DNA of 64,000 nt, from NCBI GenBank assembly GCA_963776465.1, contig CAVZMV010000002.1, forward strand, positions 2,666,001 through 2,730,000, read 5' to 3'. Made by a program: the position numbers and the translations under genes. How positions within the stretch are numbered: position 1 is the first letter of the stretch; each line of letters begins with the position of its first letter. This stretch comes from DASRHK01 sp963776465. Its GTDB lineage: Bacteria; Pseudomonadota; Gammaproteobacteria; Nevskiales; Nevskiaceae. Of the stretch, positions 25,086-33,256 are shown in pieces. Below the pieces are notes generated by a model that was not told the DNA's origin, did no database searches, and worked only from the letters and a program-made list of their open reading frames with translations.

Positions 25086-25699
25086 GCCGCGGCCGTTTCA
25101 TCGTGCTCGAAGGCGGCGAGGGCGCGGGCAAGAGCACCAACGCGCGCTTCATCGATACCTGGTTGAAGGGCCGCGGACGCAAGACCCTGGTCACGCGTGA
25201 GCCCGGGGGCGCGCCGCTGGCGGAGTCGATCCGCCAGATCGTTCTTGGATGGGACGGGCAGATGCCCGCGCAGACCGAGTTGCTGCTGATGTTCGCGGCC
25301 CGCGCCGCGCACGTGCAGAAAACCATCCTCCCGGCGTTGCTCGCTGACGTCGACGTCATCTGCGATCGGTTCGTCGACTCCAGCTATGCCTATCAGGGAG
25401 CCGGGCGCGGCGTGCCCGACGCGCACATCGATGCGCTCGAGCGCATGGTGCTGGGGGAGCTGCATACCGATCTGGTCATCGTCTTCGATCTCGATCCGCA
25501 GCTCGGTCTGGCGCGCGCCAAGCAGCGCGGCACGGAGAATCGCTTCGAAGGTGAGCAGCTCGCGTTCCAGCATCGGGTGCGCGACGCGTTCCTGACGCGA
25601 GCGCGACGTGACGCCCAGCGCTATGCCGTCGTCGATGCCGCCCGCGATCTCGCAGCAGTGCAAGCCGACGTTGCGAAGGTGCTCGAGGCACGCCTGTGA
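25082..25699 (+). CDS. tmk: Thymidylate kinase
   Basis: A 205-residue kinase that phosphorylates dTMP to dTDP. The P-loop is EGGEGAGKST (10-19), followed by TREPGGAPLAE, DRFVDSSYAYQGAGRG and the C-terminal RYAVVDAARDL. The start is GTG 25082, overlapping the mltG stop; the stop overlaps holB as GTGA. Length and motif order are standard. Confidence 0.96.
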   Translation: MSRGRFIVLEGGEGAGKSTNARFIDTWLKGRGRKTLVTREPGGAPLAESIRQIVLGWDGQMPAQTELLLMFAARAAHVQKTILPALLADVDVICDRFVDSSYAYQGAGRGVPDAHIDALERMVLGELHTDLVIVFDLDPQLGLARAKQRGTENRFEGEQLAFQHRVRDAFLTRARRDAQRYAVVDAARDLAAVQADVAKVLEARL

Positions 25700-26673
25700 C
25701 GGTGCCGACGCTGCTGCCGTGGCAAGAGCCGCAGTGGCGCCAGGTCGCTGCGAGCCGCGCCGCCGGCCGCCTGGCGCATGCGATCCTGCTGTCCGGACCG
25801 CGCGGCGTCGGCAAGCGTCAATTCGCGCAGCGGCTTGCCGCGTCGCTGCTTTGCGAATCTGCCGGAGCAGAAGTGTGTGGTCACTGTCGCGGTTGCCAGC
25901 AATTCATCGCGCGATCGCATCCGAATCTGTTCCTGCTGCAGCCCGAAGAGGACAAGCGCGACATCTCCGTCGACGCAATCCGTGAGCTCGGCGAGCGCCT
26001 CGCGCTGACCGCGCACTACGGAGGCGCCAAGGTCGCCGTGATCGAGCCTGCCGACGCGCTCAACGTCAGCGGTGTCAACGCATTGCTGAAGACCATCGAG
26101 GAGCCTCCCGCCAACAGCTATCTGCTGCTCCTGACGGATCGGCCGATGCTGCTGGCACCGACGCTGCGCTCGCGCTGTCAGTTCCTGCGCTTCGGGATTC
26201 CGCCGAGGCAGCAGGCACTGGCTTGGCTGCAATCGCAGGAGCCCAAGGCCACTGAAGCCACGCTGGACGCTGCGCACGGCGCGCCGTTGCGGGCGCTCGA
26301 GCTCCTGACCGATGGTGAGATCGCGCGCCAGGAGCAGTGGCGACGGAGCATGAGCGCGATCGCCACGGGGCAGGAGAGCCCGCTCGGTCTGGCATCCGGC
26401 ATCGACAAGACCGGGGCCATCCGTTTCGCCGAATGGCTGCTCACGTGGATGACGGCCCAGCAACGCGCGCTTGCTGCGCCATCCCGATCGAAGGCGGCGA
26501 CGAGCGAGCCCGGCGCGGTCCTGGGCATCGCCGGAGTGGATGCGCTGTCGCAGGAATGCCTCGCCGCAATCCGCAGGCTGCACGCAAATGCACCGCCTCA
26601 GCTGACGATGGAATCCCTTATCATCGGCTTCTGGCAGCGGTGCCGATTCCCGAGCAAGGAGATGCGTGCATGA
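25696..26673 (+). CDS. holB: DNA polymerase III delta' subunit HolB
   Basis: A 325-residue clamp-loader subunit with an AAA+ fold. The Walker A-like loop is GPRGVGKR (34-41), a zinc-binding Cys set lies in CGHCRGC, and NALLKTIEEPPANSYLLLLTD and TLRSRCQFLRF (sensor 1 and the SRC arginine-finger motif) are present. Delta' does not hydrolyse ATP but supplies the arginine finger. GTG 25696 overlaps tmk. The last codons overlap the pilZ ATG. Confidence 0.94.
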   Translation: MTVPTLLPWQEPQWRQVAASRAAGRLAHAILLSGPRGVGKRQFAQRLAASLLCESAGAEVCGHCRGCQQFIARSHPNLFLLQPEEDKRDISVDAIRELGERLALTAHYGGAKVAVIEPADALNVSGVNALLKTIEEPPANSYLLLLTDRPMLLAPTLRSRCQFLRFGIPPRQQALAWLQSQEPKATEATLDAAHGAPLRALELLTDGEIARQEQWRRSMSAIATGQESPLGLASGIDKTGAIRFAEWLLTWMTAQQRALAAPSRSKAATSEPGAVLGIAGVDALSQECLAAIRRLHANAPPQLTMESLIIGFWQRCRFPSKEMRA

Positions 26674-27023
26674 GCAACAAGGCAGGGGCACAGACCTCGA
26701 TCCTGACTCTGCACATCCCGGACAAGAACACGCTCTACATGGGCTACATGCCGTTCATCAAGAACGGCGGACTGTTCATCCCGACGACCAAGGAATACCA
26801 CCTTGGCGACGAGCTGTTCATCCTGCTGACGCTGCTCGACAGCCGTGAGCGGCTGCCGGTAGCGGGCAAAGTCGTCTGGGTGACGCCGCGCGGCGCGCAG
26901 GGCAAGCGCAGCCAGGGCATCGGCGTGCAATTCAGTCCGCAGGACGGCGGCGTCACGCAGAAGAAGATCGAGGCCATCCTGGCGGGTGCGCTGGGCTCGG
27001 ATCGCCCGACGCACACGCTGTAG
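26670..27023 (+). CDS. pilZ: Type IV pilus PilZ-domain protein
   Basis: A 117-residue cytoplasmic PilZ-domain protein of the kind encoded after holB, needed for type IV pilus assembly through the PilB/FimX pathway. It has ILTLHIPDKNTLYMGYMPFIKNGGLFI, LPVAGKVVWVTP and SQGIGVQF. Like other members of this subgroup, its N-terminus lacks the RxxxR cyclic-di-GMP site, so it probably does not bind that nucleotide directly. The ATG overlaps the holB stop by 4 bp. The tatD gene that often follows is missing here. Confidence 0.9.
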   Translation: MSNKAGAQTSILTLHIPDKNTLYMGYMPFIKNGGLFIPTTKEYHLGDELFILLTLLDSRERLPVAGKVVWVTPRGAQGKRSQGIGVQFSPQDGGVTQKKIEAILAGALGSDRPTHTL

Positions 27024-27033
27024 CCGCGCGTCG

Positions 27034-28089
27034 TTACTCCAGCTTCTTGGCCGGAATGCCCTTGTCCAGAACGAGGGCTTCGAAACCCTTTTGGGTGAGG
27101 ATGAACACGCCGGCCTGGCTGCGCCGGCTGGTGTCGCAGCAGACGATGTATTTGGTCGACTGATCCAGCGTGGACGAGCGCTGCCGCAGCATCGACAGGG
27201 GGATATTGATGCTGTCGGGCAGGGCGTAGTTCCGAAACTCGCTAGGCAGCCGCACGTCCAGCCACTTGGCCTGCCCTGAGCGGACCATCTCCTCAGCCTT
27301 GACGAACGGCACCTTACGCATCAGCGGATCGTTGAGGAACCGACGGAAGTCGTCCTTGGCCAGGCGCATGAGGCTGCCGCGGCTCAGCATGGTCACAGTG
27401 GCGTTGCGCTTGGCGTCCGCGATCAGCGCCTCTTCGCCAAAGCAAGAGCCAGCGCCGAGCTCGGCCAGCCGCAGCGGCTTCTGGCCCGGCATCTCGCGCG
27501 TCACCATCGCCTGGCCTTCCATCACCACGTAGAAGTAATCGCCATCGTCGCCTTGCTGCACGATCACCTGACCGGGCTCCGCGCCCATCTGCTCCATGCG
27601 CATGAACATGGCCTGCAGATTCGACGGCGGCACCACCTGGAAAGCCCGCATCTGCAGCAGCCGGCCCATCCAGTCCGCATCGGTGCCGGTGCCTTCCGGA
27701 GAAAGCTCGTTGGCGCTGTAAGACCCGGTTTGCTCCCACGTCAGCAGCACGTCGAGCAAGCTGGCATCCACCGTGAGATAGCGCACCTCGGTGACGCACT
27801 TGGCGGACACCCGCCGCAAGGGCGGCCCCTGCAGACGGTGTCGTGCCTCGGGTGTGCCCCCTCGGATTTCCTGCACCGGCTTGCCGGCGTCGTCCAGCAA
27901 GCGGACCGTTCCCTCGACCACGTAGATGGCGTCGGAAAGTGGATCGGAGCTGCCGAAGAGCGTCTGCCCGGACTTGCCCTGGTGCATCGCAGCCTTCTTG
28001 GCGAGCTGGTCGCGCGTCTCGGCCCGCAAGCCCTCCAGGGGGCTGTACGCAGCGAGCAGGGCAGGATCGACGGCCGAAGTCTTATCCAA
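27034..28089 (-). CDS. Double cyclic-nucleotide-binding domain protein with C-terminal rhodanese
   Basis: A 351-residue fusion. A first, degenerate cNMP-like domain (about 15-130) is followed by a well-formed one (about 145-255, EPGQVIVQQGDDGDYFYVVMEG and GSCFGEEALI) and a rhodanese domain (about 260-351, WLDVRLPSEFRNYALPDSINIPL). The rhodanese active-site loop contains Cys (VCCDTSRRS). It has no DNA-binding helix-turn-helix, so it is not a CRP-type regulator; it more likely senses a ligand and controls or performs sulfur transfer. The start is TTG 28089, the first usable codon, with low certainty; CTG 28095 is another option. It is convergent with pilZ. Confidence 0.85.
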   Translation of the reverse strand: MDKTSAVDPALLAAYSPLEGLRAETRDQLAKKAAMHQGKSGQTLFGSSDPLSDAIYVVEGTVRLLDDAGKPVQEIRGGTPEARHRLQGPPLRRVSAKCVTEVRYLTVDASLLDVLLTWEQTGSYSANELSPEGTGTDADWMGRLLQMRAFQVVPPSNLQAMFMRMEQMGAEPGQVIVQQGDDGDYFYVVMEGQAMVTREMPGQKPLRLAELGAGSCFGEEALIADAKRNATVTMLSRGSLMRLAKDDFRRFLNDPLMRKVPFVKAEEMVRSGQAKWLDVRLPSEFRNYALPDSINIPLSMLRQRSSTLDQSTKYIVCCDTSRRSQAGVFILTQKGFEALVLDKGIPAKKLE

Positions 28090-28205
28090 AACCAGCGCTC
28101 CCGGAAAAGCCGCTGACTACAACGGCTTGTTTGTTTATCTTCGAGGGCGGCACCTTATCATGTGGCCCCGGAAATCGCCCAGATCACCCAGTCCCAGTGA
28201 TTAAC

Positions 28206-28219
28206 ATAATATATATTAT
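28206..28219. promoter_or_regulatory. AT-only 14-bp palindrome
   Basis: ATAATATATATTAT is perfectly self-complementary and lies in a GC-rich genome about 120 bp from the TTG of the leftward gene and 210 bp from dksA. Overlapping TATAAT-like sequences can be read on both strands. It may be an operator or a -10 region for the leftward gene. Confidence 0.4.
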
Positions 28220-28319
28220 ACGCACTTAGTCAGGCCAAGGGCTTCAGGCGAACGGCGCGCCGTCTGGCGCTGTCTATCAACGTCGTGTTCGCGTTGTTAT
28301 CGCTCGCCGTCGAAATTGT

Positions 28320-28349
28320 TTGACGCTCTTTGGAACGCGATGCTATAAC
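28320..28349 (+). promoter_or_regulatory. Sigma70 promoter for dksA
   Basis: TTGACG (28320-28325) and TATAAC (28344-28349) are separated by 18 bp and lie 80 bp upstream of the dksA ATG. Both hexamers differ from consensus at only one position, the best promoter match I found in the window. Confidence 0.6.
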
Positions 28350-28428
28350 GCGCCCCTTCAATTGACCGGCCGCGCCCATTTTCGGCAGCGAACCACGCGG
28401 GCACCAATGCCCGTCAACAGGCGATTCA

Positions 28429-29109
28429 ATGAAAACCAAAGCGAAGGCAAAACCCGCGGCGAAGAAGACCGTGGCGAAAGTGTTTAGAGCCGTAAAGGCC
28501 AAGCTGACCGGTGGTCGCGGCAAGCCCGCGGTCGTCAAACCGGCTCCGGCGCTCAAGAAGGCCGCGGACAAGAGCAAGGTCGCGCGTCCGGCGGCAAAGC
28601 ACGTCGCCGCAGCCAAGGCTGGCCCCGCCAAGCTCGCGCACGCGCCGGCTGGCCGCAAGCGCAGCCAGCGCAGCCCGGAAGGCCTGGCCGCTCTCGTCGG
28701 CTCGATGACAGAAGCCCAGGTCCGTCGTATGTCGCCTGGCGACTATATGAACGACGTCCAGCTGGAGTTCTTCCGCCGCCGCCTTCTGCAGATGCGCGAA
28801 GAAGTGCTGGCGCGCGAGGTCGACGTCAAGGAGCGGCTGCACCAGCGCGAGGTGTTTGCGGATCCCGCCGATCGTGCGTCGGCCGAGGAAGAGCATTGGC
28901 TGGACCTTCGCCTTCGCGAGCGCGAGTCGCTGCTGCTGCGCAAGATCGAAGAGGCGCTGCGCCGGATCAAGGACAAGGAATACGGGTACTGCGAGGTCAC
29001 CGGCGAGCCGATCGGCATCCCGCGGCTGCTGGCGCGTCCGACGGCGACGGTTTGCGTGGACGTCAAGGGCCACAACGAGCAGATCGAATCGCAGTTCCGC
29101 GACCGCTGA
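28429..29109 (+). CDS. dksA: DksA-like RNA polymerase-binding factor with Lys/Ala-rich N-terminal extension
   Basis: A 226-residue protein. Residues 1 to about 85 form a basic, Lys/Ala/Pro-rich tail resembling histone H1-like or AlgP-type sequence. The rest is DksA: the coiled-coil (YMNDVQLEFFRRRLLQMREEVL onward), DPADRASAEEE with the tip acidic residues, and the zinc-finger region. In the finger only two of the four classical Cys remain (YCEVTGEPIG and TVCVDV), as in reduced-Cys DksA variants, so zinc binding may be weak or absent. It modulates RNA polymerase with ppGpp by family. Its own promoter lies upstream; a tRNA follows. Confidence 0.88.
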   Translation: MKTKAKAKPAAKKTVAKVFRAVKAKLTGGRGKPAVVKPAPALKKAADKSKVARPAAKHVAAAKAGPAKLAHAPAGRKRSQRSPEGLAALVGSMTEAQVRRMSPGDYMNDVQLEFFRRRLLQMREEVLAREVDVKERLHQREVFADPADRASAEEEHWLDLRLRERESLLLRKIEEALRRIKDKEYGYCEVTGEPIGIPRLLARPTATVCVDVKGHNEQIESQFRDR

Positions 29110-29154
29110 GTTCAGGCAGACGAGCGCGGCGCTAGACTGGCCGCGTCTTCACGG

Positions 29155-29230
29155 GGGTCGTTAGCTCAGTCGGTAGAGCAGCTGGCTTTTAACCAGTTGG
29201 TCGGGAGTTCGAGTCTCCCACGACCCACCA
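29155..29230 (+). tRNA. tRNA-Lys (anticodon UUU)
   Basis: The 76-base gene includes an encoded CCA. The acceptor stem GGGTCGT pairs with ACGACCC. The anticodon loop CTTTTAA between GCTGG and CCAGT gives anticodon TTT, and the T-arm contains GTTCGAGTC. It ends 15 bp before the convergent queC stop. In pseudomonads a tRNA-Lys occupies the same place after the Tol-Pal/queC block. Confidence 0.96.
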
Positions 29231-29245
29231 TCCTCGCTTGAGTTC

Positions 29246-29914
29246 TCAGGCGTAGCGAGTTGGATCGGCAATGCCGGCGGCCTGGAATCCGCTGCGTCGC
29301 AGCCGGCAGGCATCGCAGCGTCCACATGCCCTGCCCTCGTCGTCCGGCTGATAGCAGGAAACCGTTTGCGCAAAGTCGACGCCGAGCGTCGCACCCCGCT
29401 GGATGATCTGTGCCTTGCTGAGCTCGATCAGCGGCGTGTGGATTTGAAACCGCTGGCCTTCGACGCCTGCCTTGGTGGCAAGCCCGGCCAGCTTCTCGAA
29501 CGCGGCGATGAACTCCGGGCGGCAGTCCGGGTAGCCCGAATAGTCGACGGCGTTGACGCCGATGAAGATGTCGCGCGCCGCCATGACCTCGGCCCAACCA
29601 AGCGCCAGCGACAGGAACAAGGTGTTGCGCGCGGGAACGTAGGTGACGGGAATGCCCGGTGCCAATGTTTCCGGGACCGCGATGCGATCGTCGGTCAGTG
29701 CAGAGCCGCCAATGGCGTCCAGGTTCACCCGCATGACCTGGTGGCGAACCCCGGCTTGTGCCGCGATCCGCGTTGCGGCTTGCAGCTCCACGCTGTGGCG
29801 CTGCCCGTAGGAGACGCTCAGGGCATGACAGTCGTAGCCTTCGGAAGCGGCGATCGCGAGCACCGTCGCCGAATCCAGACCACCCGAGAGCAGCACGACG
29901 GCCTTGGCCTTCAC
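29246..29914 (-). CDS. queC: 7-cyano-7-deazaguanine synthase QueC
   Basis: A 222-residue PP-loop ATPase that converts 7-carboxy-7-deazaguanine to preQ0 in queuosine synthesis. It has LSGGLDSAT near residue 9, ALSVSYGQRHS, VPARNTLFLSLALG, and the C-terminal zinc Cys set CYQPDDEGRACGRCDAC. GTG 29914 is preferred because it forms a GTGA overlap with the queE stop like many other junctions here; a GTG at 29935 would add seven residues. It is coupled to queE, and together they feed wobble-base modification. Confidence 0.94.
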   Translation of the reverse strand: MKAKAVVLLSGGLDSATVLAIAASEGYDCHALSVSYGQRHSVELQAATRIAAQAGVRHQVMRVNLDAIGGSALTDDRIAVPETLAPGIPVTYVPARNTLFLSLALGWAEVMAARDIFIGVNAVDYSGYPDCRPEFIAAFEKLAGLATKAGVEGQRFQIHTPLIELSKAQIIQRGATLGVDFAQTVSCYQPDDEGRACGRCDACRLRRSGFQAAGIADPTRYA

Positions 29915-30582
29915 CGTCCGGGCTCCCCACCCCACAGGATTTTATGCAGCTGGATCTGAAGCCGGACCGGAAGCCGATCCTGGAGGATCCACTCCGCCAG
30001 CTCCCGCGCGGCGAGTTGCTCGTGGCTGGGCGAGAACAGCACTGCGCAGCGCTCTGACAGACGATGCTGACCAAGCATGTCGCGCGCCCACTCGTAGTCC
30101 GCCCGGTCGCAGAGCACGAACTTGATCTCGTCGCGCGGACGCACGCGCTCGATGTTCTCCCAGAGGTTGCGCCCGGATTCCCCTGATGCCGGCGTCTTTA
30201 GGTCGACGATGCGCACGACGCGCGCGTCGACGTCGGCAATGTCGATGGCGCCACTGGTTTCGAGCGAGACCGCGTAATCGAGGTCGCACAAGCGCGTCAG
30301 CAGCGGCAGGCAGGCCTTCTGCGCGAGCGGCTCGCCGCCGGTGACGCAGACGCGGGGCACGCCGTAGGCAGCGACCTTGGCGATCACCTCGTCCTGCTCA
30401 TGCCAGTGGCCGCCGTGGAAGGCGTACGCGGTGTCGCAGTAGCTGCATCGCAAGGGACACCCGGTGAGACGGATGAAGACCGTGGGCAGTCCCACCAGGC
30501 TGGTCTCGCCCTGGACCGAGAGGAACACCTCGGTGATCTTGAGCCGCGTGCGATTCCGCGGTTCGCCCGCGGCGCCGGTCAC
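29911..30582 (-). CDS. queE: 7-carboxy-7-deazaguanine synthase QueE
   Basis: A 223-residue radical SAM enzyme converting 6-carboxytetrahydropterin to 7-carboxy-7-deazaguanine. The iron-sulfur Cys are C42, C46 and C49 (GCPLRCSYCD), preceded by EVFLSVQGE and followed by VTGGEPLAQ. The start GTG 30582 lies 4 bp after the cpoB stop. QueD and GTP cyclohydrolase, which supply its substrate, are not in the window. Confidence 0.94.
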   Translation of the reverse strand: MTGAAGEPRNRTRLKITEVFLSVQGETSLVGLPTVFIRLTGCPLRCSYCDTAYAFHGGHWHEQDEVIAKVAAYGVPRVCVTGGEPLAQKACLPLLTRLCDLDYAVSLETSGAIDIADVDARVVRIVDLKTPASGESGRNLWENIERVRPRDEIKFVLCDRADYEWARDMLGQHRLSERCAVLFSPSHEQLAARELAEWILQDRLPVRLQIQLHKILWGGEPGR

Positions 30583-30586
30583 AAGC

Positions 30587-31369
30587 TTACGGCTGTGCGA
30601 GCCGTTGTCGCGCCAGATTGGCCGCGTTGGAGTTGGGATAGTCGCGCACGACGCGCTGAAGCGTGGCGCGCGCCTGATCCTTCTGCCGGCTCTCGCTCAT
30701 CGCGAGCGCCATCTTCAGCAGCGCGTCAGGGGCCTTCGGACTCGTCGGAAAGCGATCGGGCACGGTCTGGAAGCTCTGAATCGCCGAGGCGTACTCCCGC
30801 TTGACGTAGTACGCCTCGCCCATCCAGTACCAGGCGTTGTCGGCGTAACGGCCCGTAGGCCACTTCTGGATCATGCTGCGGAATCCGCCGATGGCGTCGT
30901 CATAGCGGCCGCCCTTGAGCAGGTCGAACGCGTGCAGATAGGCAGCTTCTTCTTCTGGCGCGCCGGGGTTCTCGCTCGCCTGCGTCGACGAGGATCCGAT
31001 CGTCCCGCTTGCGCTCGCACCAGTGGTCACCGAGCCATCGGCTCGTGGAAGGCGCCGATCCAGATCCTGGTAGAGATCGCGGCTGCGCTTCTCGACGCCG
31101 TCGAGATCGAAGCGCAGCTTCTCGATGTCGCCGCGCAGCGATCGGAGCTCGGCGGCGGAGCCACTGCCGCCGTTCTCCATCATCACCTGATTGAGCGCTT
31201 CCAGGCGCTTGGACAGCTCGGCGATCTTGGTCTCGGCGGCCTGCAGCCGGATCTCCGTCGGCGACAGCGGCTTGTTGCCGTCGACTGGACCGCCGAAGTC
31301 GGCGCAGCCGGCCATCGCCAGCAGCAAAGCGCCGGCGACCGTGCGCCCGAGAGGACGGCTGCAGACCAT
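30587..31369 (-). CDS. cpoB: Cell division coordinator CpoB (YbgF)
   Basis: A 260-residue exported protein that links Tol-Pal to peptidoglycan synthesis. The N-terminal signal ends AMAGC at Cys22, which could serve as a lipobox although E. coli CpoB is soluble. A trimeric coiled coil follows (about 35-100, SPTEIRLQAAETKIAELSKR onward), then a Ser/Gly linker and TPR repeats (about 130-260, AFDLLKGGRYDDAIGGFRSM; WYWMGEAYYVKREYASAI). It is downstream of pal by 2 bp. Confidence 0.93.
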   Translation of the reverse strand: MVCSRPLGRTVAGALLLAMAGCADFGGPVDGNKPLSPTEIRLQAAETKIAELSKRLEALNQVMMENGGSGSAAELRSLRGDIEKLRFDLDGVEKRSRDLYQDLDRRLPRADGSVTTGASASGTIGSSSTQASENPGAPEEEAAYLHAFDLLKGGRYDDAIGGFRSMIQKWPTGRYADNAWYWMGEAYYVKREYASAIQSFQTVPDRFPTSPKAPDALLKMALAMSESRQKDQARATLQRVVRDYPNSNAANLARQRLAQP

Positions 31370-31371
31370 CG

Positions 31372-31884
31372 CTACTTGACGATCTCGACGCGACGGTTCT
31401 GGCCCCAGGCCGACTCGTCGTGTCCCATCGCCGAGGGACGCTCTTCGCCATAGCTGACGACGCTGACCTGACCGGCAGCGACGCCGCGCAGCTGCAGCGC
31501 CTGCTGCACGGACCGCGAGCGACGCTCGCCCAGCGCGACGTTGTACTCACGCGTGCCGCGCTCGTCGGTGTGCCCTTCCAGGCGCACCCGGCTGCTCGGG
31601 TTCGTGCTCAGGTACTTCGCCCAGCTGTTGATGACGGGCTGCGACTCGGCCTTGAGCTCGCTGCTATCAAAATCGAAGTAGACGACGCGCTGGTTCAAAT
31701 CCAGACCCTGGCTGCCGAAGTCGCGCCCGGTGCCGGCATCGCCCGTTCCGGCGCCGCTGGTGGACAGGCCGCTGCCGGTGCCCTTCTTGCCGGCGCCGTC
31801 CTTGTTGCCCTTACTGGAACAGCCACTCACTGCCATGCAGGCGGTAACTACGGATATCAGCAAGTATTTATTCAAGTTATTCAT
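31372..31884 (-). CDS. pal: Peptidoglycan-associated lipoprotein Pal
   Basis: A 170-residue outer-membrane lipoprotein with lipobox VSGC (lipidated Cys22), a Gly/Ser/Thr-rich linker (about 25-60), and an OmpA-like peptidoglycan-binding domain (VYFDFDSSEL; LEGHTDERGTREYN; LGERRS). The start ATG 31884 is chosen because the signal peptide begins there; an in-frame upstream start would precede it with seven unlikely residues. It binds TolB and anchors the envelope at division. Confidence 0.95.
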   Translation of the reverse strand: MNNLNKYLLISVVTACMAVSGCSSKGNKDGAGKKGTGSGLSTSGAGTGDAGTGRDFGSQGLDLNQRVVYFDFDSSELKAESQPVINSWAKYLSTNPSSRVRLEGHTDERGTREYNVALGERRSRSVQQALQLRGVAAGQVSVVSYGEERPSAMGHDESAWGQNRRVEIVK

Positions 31885-31950
31885 TTGAAGACTCCTTAGC
31901 GTCAATTCAACCTAAGACCAGACAAAAGCCTCTAGTTCCGGGGACTCTCG

Positions 31951-33234
31951 TTATCGTGGAAACGGCGACCACGCAGGCTCGCGGACTTCACCAACCTGCT
32001 TCAACCGCTGGCGCACCCGACCGTCAACCGTGACCGTGGCCAGTTCTACGCCCTGCTTACTCGTGGTGGAGTAGATGATCAACGCCCCGTTGGGGGCGAA
32101 GCTGGGACTTTCGTCCAGCGGGCCGTCACTGACAATCCTGAGGGCGTGCGACCGCAAATCCAGCAGGCCGATACGATATCGTGATTCGTCCAGATTGACC
32201 AGCAGCAGCGACTTGCCGTCGGGCGAGTAGCGCGCACGCAAATTCTGCTTTCCTTCGAAGCTCACGCGCTGCGCCGATCCGCCGGAGGCGCTCATCACGT
32301 AGATCTGCGGCTGGCCGCCGCGATCGGACGTGAAGGCGATCTGCGACCCATCCGGCGACCACGTCGGCTCGGTGTCGATGGCAGAGGAATCGGTCAAGCG
32401 CCGAGGGCTGCCGCCCTGCGCGTCGATGACGTAGACGTCCGGGTTGCTGCCGTACGAGAGCGTGACCGCCAGGGATCGGCCATCCGGCGACCATGCGGGC
32501 GCACCGTTGATGCCTTTCTCGCTGAGCAGCTTCTTCGCCTGTCCCGTCTGCAGATCGTGGACGTAGATCGCCGAATTGCCGCGGTCATAGCCGACGTATG
32601 CCAGGCGTTTGCCGTCCGGCGACCAGGCCGGCGACATCAACGGCTCGCGCGACGACGCGGCGACGATCGGGTTCTCGCCGTCGGCGTCCGCCACGATCAG
32701 CTGATGCACGCGATCGCGCGGCGTCGGGCCGCTCGAGGTGATGTAGGCGATCTGCGTGTTGAAGTAGCCTTTGATGCCGGTCAGCTTCTCGTAGACGATG
32801 TCTGCGATCTGGTGGGCCACCGGCCGCGGACGCGACGGATCCGGGATCGGTAGCTCGAAGCCCGCCAGCACCTGACCACGGGCGACGTCGGCGATCTGGA
32901 ATCGCACCATCAGCGCGCCGCTCTGGTCGCGCTGGACACGGCCGACGACCACGTCGTCGACGTTGACCATCCGCCAGTTGCGATAGTCCAGCTGCGCAGC
33001 GTCGTTGGGATGCTCCAGCATCTCGGTCGCAGCCAGCGGCGCGAAGAACCCGCTGCGCGCCAGGTCTGCCTCCACGATGCTGGCCAGCTCGGTGGTCATG
33101 CCCGGGACGGTCCCGAACGGGACGATCGCGATCGGGACGGCCCCCGCCCCCTCGGGCACGATAGTGATCTGCAAGGCAGCGTGCGCGCCCTGGGTCAGAA
33201 AAAGCAATGCGGCTACGAGAGATAATCTCTTCAT
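31951..33234 (-). CDS. tolB: Tol-Pal system protein TolB
   Basis: A 427-residue periplasmic protein with signal peptide to about residue 20 (LTQGAHA), an N-terminal alpha/beta domain (about 25-165) and a six-bladed propeller of PDGKRLAYVG / PDGRSLAVTL / PDGSQIAFTSDRGG type repeats. It shuttles between Pal and TolA. The stop lies 66 bp upstream of the pal ATG; tolA ends 22 bp before its start. Confidence 0.96.
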   Translation of the reverse strand: MKRLSLVAALLFLTQGAHAALQITIVPEGAGAVPIAIVPFGTVPGMTTELASIVEADLARSGFFAPLAATEMLEHPNDAAQLDYRNWRMVNVDDVVVGRVQRDQSGALMVRFQIADVARGQVLAGFELPIPDPSRPRPVAHQIADIVYEKLTGIKGYFNTQIAYITSSGPTPRDRVHQLIVADADGENPIVAASSREPLMSPAWSPDGKRLAYVGYDRGNSAIYVHDLQTGQAKKLLSEKGINGAPAWSPDGRSLAVTLSYGSNPDVYVIDAQGGSPRRLTDSSAIDTEPTWSPDGSQIAFTSDRGGQPQIYVMSASGGSAQRVSFEGKQNLRARYSPDGKSLLLVNLDESRYRIGLLDLRSHALRIVSDGPLDESPSFAPNGALIIYSTTSKQGVELATVTVDGRVRQRLKQVGEVREPAWSPFPR

Positions 33235-33256
33235 AACAATATTTTAGACCAAACAG

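Larger units (their letters stand above)
28090..28428. other. 340-bp divergent intergenic region
   Basis: This gap separates the cNMP/rhodanese gene (leftwards) from dksA (rightwards). It holds an AT-rich patch with a 14-bp perfect palindrome and a good sigma70 promoter for dksA, listed separately. I see no further open frame or structured RNA that I can support. Confidence 0.6.

Noticed and set aside
29111..29138. TTCAGG/TAGACT as a promoter for tRNA-Lys
   Set aside because: Both hexamers are weak and the 16-bp spacing is short; not good enough to list as a feature.
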